A DNA stretch of 64,000 nucleotides from CAWBRT01 sp050015355 (GTDB lineage: Bacteria > Acidobacteriota > Terriglobia > Terriglobales > Acidobacteriaceae). The notes under the pieces are model-generated. The model saw only the letters and a program-made list of their open reading frames with translations. It was not told where the DNA came from and ran no database searches. Within the stretch, counting starts at the first letter, position 1, and each line of letters starts with the position of its first letter. The DNA is taken from assembly GCA_050015355.1 (NCBI GenBank), contig JBEKBO010000009.1, positions 1 to 64,000 of the forward strand. The letters are read 5' to 3'. This document shows, in pieces, positions 59,445-64,000 of the stretch. Position numbers and translations under genes: made by a program.

Positions 59445-59687
59445 AATTCCCTTGTAGGTGTAGCCAAAAACCCTTAAGGGGATGTCATGGCGACCGGAGC
59501 GCCGAGCGCCTGTGGGGTAAGCAAGAAGCTGTTCGGGCGCGGAGTGGAGCCACCCTTTGTTTTTCAGCAATAAGGAACAAAAGGTGGCTCGTCCACCCCA
59601 ACATGCGCAACTACGGCGCATGCTGGGGACCGCGGCTCGACTTCGCTCGCCATGACAATCTGATATCGGGATATACCTACTGGGAAC
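59445..59687 (-). repeat. R5 MITE-like repeat, copy 2, carrying an R1 insertion
   Basis: Inverted copy of 47424-47634, bounded by AATTCCC ends with TGTCATGGCGA inside both. Between TCGAGCC and ACCTTTTG (minus-strand reading) it holds 48 bases absent from copy 1. It lacks about 35 bases that copy 1 has beside GCTTCTTGCTT. Part of the 625-base gene-free gap 59442-60066. Confidence 0.78.
59586..59639 (-). repeat. R1 palindromic repeat, copy G, inside R5
   Basis: ACCCCAACATGCGC / GCGCATGCTGGGG hairpin, flanked on both sides by the direct 6-mer GGCTCG (59586-59591 and 59634-59639). The sister R5 copy has one GGCTCG-equivalent and no hairpin, so the 6-mer looks like a target-site duplication. Confidence 0.75.
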
Positions 59688-59968
59688 CAGCATAAACCGC
59701 CGCGCGGAGTGATGTAGTCCGAGCACCGGGCCCACGCATGGCGCAGGGTTCGGTGCGTCTTCCGAAAGACCATCGCTCTGAAAGACATCACCCCCTTTCC
59801 CGTCCAGGTGCTTGGGCCAGAGCGGCTCCGGAATATACCTATTCGGATACCGCTCCAGCGCCGGGAAAACCTTTTCCGCTGCCCTTTTCTCTAAATCTCG
59901 TAGAGCGATACAGTTGCGCTGCTCGTGAACAAATCTCAGAGTTCACGCCGCTGTGCGCCGAGATCGGC

Positions 59969-60003
59969 TGACCCCACCCTCCGGCTTCTCCGGAAGGGGG
60001 CAC
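59969..60003 (-). repeat. R4 hairpin repeat, second copy
   Basis: ACCCCACCCTCCGGCTTCTC, then CGGAAGGGGGC: inverted copy of the hairpin at 7622-7655. Lies in the spacer before fdhD. Confidence 0.6.
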
Positions 60004-60066
60004 CTGCAGCGCAATTACTCGTGGCGCCTGGGGATGTTTACCTGGACTGGTCCGCGGAAGGAGCAC

Positions 60067-60915
60067 ATGGCAATTCCGCGCATGGTTTCTGTTACCGGAG
60101 TGAAAGAGTGGTGCGAGGGAGAGCTGCGCAGCGTCGATGACTACCTCGTCGGCGAAGAGCCGCTTGAGATACGCGTCGGAGATGCCGCTCTCAGCGTAAC
60201 CATGCGAACTCCCGGTCACGACCTCGAGTTGGCGACGGGATTCCTCTTCACGGAAGGCCTGATCAGGGGCCGAGGCCAGATCGCGTCCGTGCGGCATGAA
60301 CCAGACGGGAAACAAAACGGCGCAAATCGCGTGCGCGTGGACCTGGTTGCGGGAGTGACGCTGGATTCCGACGCGATGCGGCGCAACTTCTACACCGCGT
60401 CAAGTTGCGGTGTTTGCGGCAAGGCTTCCATTGACGCCGTGCGGGCGCAGGGGATGGAACCGCCGAACCCCGACTTCCAACTCGACCCCGAAGTGCTTTG
60501 CCGGCTCCCCGATCAACTGCGCGCCTCGCAAGCGATCTTCGGACGGACCGGAGGCTTGCACGCCGCCGGGTTGTTCAACTTGCACGGTGAGTTAATCGTG
60601 CTTCGCGAAGATGTGGGCCGTCACAATGCCGTCGACAAGGTCGTCGGCTGGGCCCTGGCCAACGATCAGTTGCCCTTAAGCGACTCCGTATTGCTGGTCA
60701 GCGGCCGCGGGGGTTTCGAAATCGTCCAGAAGGCCTTGATGGCCGGCGTCCCGGTGCTGGCTTCGGTATCCGCGCCCTCCGATCTGGCGGTGAATCTTGC
60801 CCGCGAGTTCGGCATGGCGCTGATCGGCTTCCTGCGCGGGCGGCGTTTTGTCATTTATTCGGGGTCGCAGAGAATTCAAAAGGCGCCACGGCAAGCCACT
60901 CATCCGGCGGCGTAG
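60067..60915 (+). CDS. fdhD: formate dehydrogenase accessory sulfurtransferase
   Basis: About 282 residues from ATG 60067, with AAGGAG close upstream (three-base spacing); other in-frame ATGs exist at 60034 and 60082. FdhD passes sulfur from IscS to the molybdenum cofactor of formate dehydrogenase. The essential CxxC is in TASSCGVCGKASID; FGRTGGLHAAGLFNLHGELI and VREDVGRHNAVDKVVG-type segments (LREDVGRHNAVDKVVGWAL) are diagnostic. No formate dehydrogenase or moa/moe gene lies in the window. Confidence 0.94.
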   Translation: MAIPRMVSVTGVKEWCEGELRSVDDYLVGEEPLEIRVGDAALSVTMRTPGHDLELATGFLFTEGLIRGRGQIASVRHEPDGKQNGANRVRVDLVAGVTLDSDAMRRNFYTASSCGVCGKASIDAVRAQGMEPPNPDFQLDPEVLCRLPDQLRASQAIFGRTGGLHAAGLFNLHGELIVLREDVGRHNAVDKVVGWALANDQLPLSDSVLLVSGRGGFEIVQKALMAGVPVLASVSAPSDLAVNLAREFGMALIGFLRGRRFVIYSGSQRIQKAPRQATHPAA

Positions 60916-60947
60916 GCGTCGTGATGAAGAGCAGTTAGTGAGTTGGT

Positions 60948-61010
60948 GTATCCCTGAATATCACCGCCGGGCTAGGAAGCCCGGCTATGTCCCGGGATGT
61001 ACCTTCCCCT
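60948..61010 (-). repeat. R6 hairpin repeat, second copy
   Basis: Inverted copy of 27399-27460: GCCGGGCTAGGAAGCCCGGC stem with the flanks GGTGTATCCCTGAATATCAC and GATGTACCTTCC. It may terminate fdhD. Confidence 0.65.
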
Positions 61011-61069
61011 CTGAACCGTCCGATAATGCGCAGGCCGCCAAAGCCGCGAGAAGCTCGTAAAATAGCAGC

Positions 61070-63502
61070 ATGCTTGCAAAATCCGGCTACTTGCGTCTCT
61101 TTCTTGTCAGTGTGCTTTTGGGGGGAATTTTCGTACGCGCCGATAATCCCGCTTTCGATCTTTCAGGACCTCGTCTGGAGGTGAAGGTGACGCGGGCGGG
61201 GAAAACGCTGCCGGTTTCGCAGGTGCCGAACCTCCAGCCCGGCGACCGGATGTGGATTCACCCTCTGCTGCCTTCCAGCCAGTCCGTGCATTATCTGCTG
61301 GTGGTTGCGTTCCTGAGGGGCTCGACCAATCCGCCGCCGGAAAATTGGTTCACGCGGGCGGAAACGTGGAACAAGCTAGTGCGGGAGGGGGGAATCTTCG
61401 TCACCGTTCCGCAGGACGCGCAGCAGGCGCTGCTGCTGCTGGCGCCGCAGACCGGAGGCGACTTCAACACCCTGCGTTCCACCGTGCGCGGCAAACCCGG
61501 GGCTTTCGTGAGGGCCTCGCAGGACCTCAACCAGGCGAGCCTCGACCGCTCGCGCCTCGATAGATATCTTGACATCATCAAGCAGACATCCAGCACCGAA
61601 CCCGAGGCGCTGCATGAGCGCTCCGTGCTGCTCGCCCGCAGCCTGAACATGAAGCTCGATAAGGAATGCTTTGATAAGCCGAGCGAGCAGCAGGCTCCCT
61701 GCCTGATGCAAAACACCGGGCAGCTCGTGCTGGAGGACGGACACAGTCAATCGATGGTGGCCGCGCTCACCTCCGGGCCGAACTCCGATCTGATTGGCGT
61801 GCTCAGCACGACGAAACAGGCCGGAGGAGGAGCTTATAGCCCTTACGTCGGAGCGTTCATGGATGTGGCGCGAATCATGGAAAACCTGCATACGGCGGAG
61901 TTCCAGTACATTCCGGCTCTGGCGTTATCGAAGGACGATGTTGTGGAGCTGAAGCTGAACAATCCGCCGTCTTTTCGCAAGCCGAAATCGGTCATCGTGG
62001 TCGGCCTGCCCGCGGTGGAAGCGGCGCAGTTTCCGCCACTGCGTCCGGTGGATTCGAAGCAGGTGTTTTGCCTCGAACAGCCCGCGCTGGTATTGCCGGT
62101 GGAGGGCGCTCCGCTGGTGTTCTCCACCGGGTACGCACACGATCTTGTTCTGCGCGTGAAGGAGAAATCCGGTCTGAGCGCGGATTTGCCCGTGCATGCG
62201 GATGCCGCGCGCGGTGGAGTGGTGATCGACACGCACACGCTGCGCGCCGGCCTCGATGCGGAGTTGACGGGAACGGTGCGCGGTTACTGGGGGTTTGAAG
62301 CCTTCGACGGACCCAATCTTCACCTGCGCAGCGCACACACGGCGAAATGGACGATGGCCGCAGCCGACGCGAGCGCCCTGGTGGTGGGCCGCGAGGACGT
62401 GCTGCACATGCAGGCCGACGATGCCGCCTGCGTCGATCAGGTCTCGATCAAGGATGAGCACGGCAAGACCGCCAAGGCAGTGTGGAAGCTGACGAAACCG
62501 AATGAGCTTGAGGTAAAGGTGCCGCTGAAAGACGCCACTCCGGGGCGGCTGACAATGCTGGTAAAGAAGCACGGCCTGGCGCAGCCGGACGAAATCCCGC
62601 TACAGACTTATTCCGAAGCGGGACGCCTTGACAATCTGGTGATACACGCGGGCGACCAGCATGGCGTGCTGATAGGAACGCGGCTGGACGAAGTGGCCGG
62701 CCTGGAGGTCAACGGAGTTCATTTCGCTCCGGCGGGGCTGAGGCGCGCGCAACAGAAAGACGAACTCAAAGTATCTGCGCCGAGCGCTCAGCCGGCGGTT
62801 TTGCAGCAGGACCAGAAGTTGCTGGCGCGCGTCGCGCTCAAGGATGGCCGGGTTCTGGAATTGCAAACCACCGTCGCAGCGGCGCGGCCCAAGGTTTCCA
62901 TCATCGGCAAGAGCGTACAGACGCCGCAGGGCGCAAGCCGCTCGGCCATTCGGCTGGCGAACCAGGATGATCTTCCGCAAAACGGGCTGCTGTCGTTCTT
63001 CCTCAAGGCGGAGACGCCCGCGACGTTTCCGCGCAGCGAGAAGATCGAAGTCGCTGCGGAAGACGACTCCTTCCACGTTCTGTTGAGCTTCGCCGACGGC
63101 AATTTGACTTTGCAGGACCCCAAGACCGTGCTGGCCGTGCTCGATCCGCTCAAGAGCTTCGGGCCGTCCGCGTTCGGACCGCTGCGCTTCCGTCCGGTTG
63201 ACGCCAACGGCACGGCGGGCGATTGGCAGCCGCTGGCAAACCTTGTGCGGATTCCCACACTCAAGGAGATACGTTGCCCGGATAGTCCGGACAAGCAATG
63301 CACATTGTCGGGGACGAACCTGTACCTGATCGATTCGGTCGCCTCCGACGCGGCATTCACGCATGCCGTGCCGGTGCCGGTGGGATTCGCCGATTCCACG
63401 CTTGCCGTGCCGCGTCCGAATGGAACACTGCTGTATCTGAAGCTGCGCGACGATCCAGCGGCGGTCAATGCGGCAACGCTTCCGGTGCTGCCGGAGGAGT
63501 GA
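61070..63502 (+). CDS. large secreted protein of unknown function
   Basis: 810 residues. A signal peptide (YLRLFLVSVLLGGIFVRAD) makes it exported. No family that I recognise. The sequence is rich in beta-strand patterns with a pair of likely disulfides (CFDKPSEQQAPC; CPDSPDKQCTLSG) and no catalytic signature. Residues about 300-800 read as successive Ig- or IPT-like beta-sandwiches (LTGTVRGYWGFEAFDGPNLH, VLHMQADDAACVDQVSIKDE, LEVKVPLKDATPGRLTMLVK). Convergent with a TonB receptor gene. Possibly an outer-surface or carbohydrate-related protein; this is a guess from its layout. Confidence 0.7.
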   Translation: MLAKSGYLRLFLVSVLLGGIFVRADNPAFDLSGPRLEVKVTRAGKTLPVSQVPNLQPGDRMWIHPLLPSSQSVHYLLVVAFLRGSTNPPPENWFTRAETWNKLVREGGIFVTVPQDAQQALLLLAPQTGGDFNTLRSTVRGKPGAFVRASQDLNQASLDRSRLDRYLDIIKQTSSTEPEALHERSVLLARSLNMKLDKECFDKPSEQQAPCLMQNTGQLVLEDGHSQSMVAALTSGPNSDLIGVLSTTKQAGGGAYSPYVGAFMDVARIMENLHTAEFQYIPALALSKDDVVELKLNNPPSFRKPKSVIVVGLPAVEAAQFPPLRPVDSKQVFCLEQPALVLPVEGAPLVFSTGYAHDLVLRVKEKSGLSADLPVHADAARGGVVIDTHTLRAGLDAELTGTVRGYWGFEAFDGPNLHLRSAHTAKWTMAAADASALVVGREDVLHMQADDAACVDQVSIKDEHGKTAKAVWKLTKPNELEVKVPLKDATPGRLTMLVKKHGLAQPDEIPLQTYSEAGRLDNLVIHAGDQHGVLIGTRLDEVAGLEVNGVHFAPAGLRRAQQKDELKVSAPSAQPAVLQQDQKLLARVALKDGRVLELQTTVAAARPKVSIIGKSVQTPQGASRSAIRLANQDDLPQNGLLSFFLKAETPATFPRSEKIEVAAEDDSFHVLLSFADGNLTLQDPKTVLAVLDPLKSFGPSAFGPLRFRPVDANGTAGDWQPLANLVRIPTLKEIRCPDSPDKQCTLSGTNLYLIDSVASDAAFTHAVPVPVGFADSTLAVPRPNGTLLYLKLRDDPAAVNAATLPVLPEE

Positions 63503-63544
63503 GGGGTCAGTTCGCTCCGATGAGTGTAGGGAACATGGTACCGA

Positions 63545-63599
63545 GTTAGAAAGAAACTACCCCAGGTCAGCGCCGAACAGCGCGGCGCGGGACCTGGGG
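63545..63599 (-). terminator. terminator between convergent genes, serving the TonB receptor
   Basis: CCCCAGGTC (63560-63568) pairs with GACCTGGGG (63591-63599), with further GCGCC / GGCGC pairing inside. On the minus strand it is followed by TAGTTTCTTTCTAA, a T-rich tail. Confidence 0.7.
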
Positions 63600-63621
63600 C
63601 ACCCAGCGAGGGTCTTTGAGC

Positions 63622-64000
63622 TTACTTGGTGCTGAGCAGGCGAATGCGCGTGGTGAAGGCGCGTCCAGTGAAGTTGCTGAAGGTGAGGAACTGCGACGAG
63701 TTGATGTCGTTATTTACGACCGTGGGATTCTGGTGGCCGGTGATGTTATCGAAGCCGGCGCGAATCGCAAGGTAGCGGCCGAAGGCGTGGAAGCGTTTTT
63801 CCACTTGCACATTGAGCGTGAAGTAAGCCGGGAATCGTTGTGAGCCGGGCGCTCCGACCAGTTGCAATTGGTCGTTCACCACACTGAAGTCGAAGCCGTC
63901 GCGCCACTCGGCAGAGTAGGCGAGATCAAGCTGCTTGATCAGCGGAAGCTTGAAGAACGGCAGCAGACCCCAGGAGATGAATCGATTCGGCGTATCCCAC
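63622..64000 (-). CDS. TonB-dependent receptor, C-terminal barrel end (partial)
   Basis: The frame is open from the window edge to TAA at 63622; the shorter ATG frame is only part of it. 126 residues of alternating beta-barrel strands are visible: WDTPNRFISWGLLPFFKLPL, LDLAYSAEWRDGFDFSVVND, FPAYFTLNVQVEKRFHAFG, YLAIRAGFDNITGHQNPTVV and the terminal FTGRAFTTRIRLLSTK. GFDNITGHQNPTVVNNDI is typical of the last strands of the acidobacterial CarboxypepD_reg/Oar-like receptors. The substrate is unknown because the plug lies outside. Confidence 0.8.
   Translation of the reverse strand, partial: WDTPNRFISWGLLPFFKLPLIKQLDLAYSAEWRDGFDFSVVNDQLQLVGAPGSQRFPAYFTLNVQVEKRFHAFGRYLAIRAGFDNITGHQNPTVVNNDINSSQFLTFSNFTGRAFTTRIRLLSTK

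Overview
The window is GC-rich chromosomal DNA that most resembles an acidobacterium (Acidobacteriota, Terriglobales-like). The grounds are the TonB receptor with a carboxypeptidase-regulatory N-terminal domain, the cdaA-cdaR-glmM and DUF177-rpmF-plsX clusters, frequent GTG/TTG starts, and many short palindromic intergenic repeats. This placement is an inference; no rRNA gene is present. I see no phage, plasmid, CRISPR array, rRNA or tRNA. Most genes are housekeeping genes in short operons on both strands.

Layout. 1-4.9 kb: folP end, an exported ankyrin protein, dtd, two tandem acyl carrier proteins with fabF, and a DUF374 acyltransferase. 5-7.6 kb: a cobalamin riboswitch upstream of a BtuB-like TonB receptor. 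7.8-17 kb: class II aldolase, queA, DinB, polA (proofreading site apparently lost), an O-methyltransferase, and the c-di-AMP/cell-wall operon cdaA-cdaR-glmM. 17-27 kb: a hydrolase lacking its nucleophile, xseA, a zinc-ribbon membrane protein, rpiB-TAXI-glyA, a YfgM-like protein, an aldo/keto reductase and YtxH. 26.8-30 kb: DUF177-rpmF-plsX and a GT4 glycosyltransferase.

30-45 kb is an amino-acid block. A LysR regulator diverges from leuA-leuB-leuC-leuD; then come three NTF2-like paralogues and one chimeric ORF; then the Phe/Tyr operon aroQ-pheA-aroF-tyrA on the minus strand; then ilvD and ilvC. The Phe/Tyr operon is preceded by a complete classical attenuator that is too short for ordinary ORF calling: promoter, leader peptide with 9 Phe/Tyr in 17 residues, antiterminator and terminator. 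Downstream of tyrA a tandem duplication has fused the head of an NTF2-like gene to the last third of a second tyrA copy.

45-64 kb: metallophosphoesterase, methyltransferase, aldehyde dehydrogenase, proA enclosed by 150-bp inverted repeats, an orphan ABC ATPase, alcohol dehydrogenase, lipoprotein MsrA, a c-di-GMP pair (sigma-54 activator with PilZ domain, divergent from an HD-GYP/GAF/GGDEF protein), YbaK, fdhD, a large unknown secreted protein and the end of a TonB receptor.

At least six intergenic repeat families (called R1-R6 here) recur. One R5 copy carries an R1 element that its sister copy lacks, bounded by a 6-bp direct repeat, which suggests that R1 is, or was, mobile.
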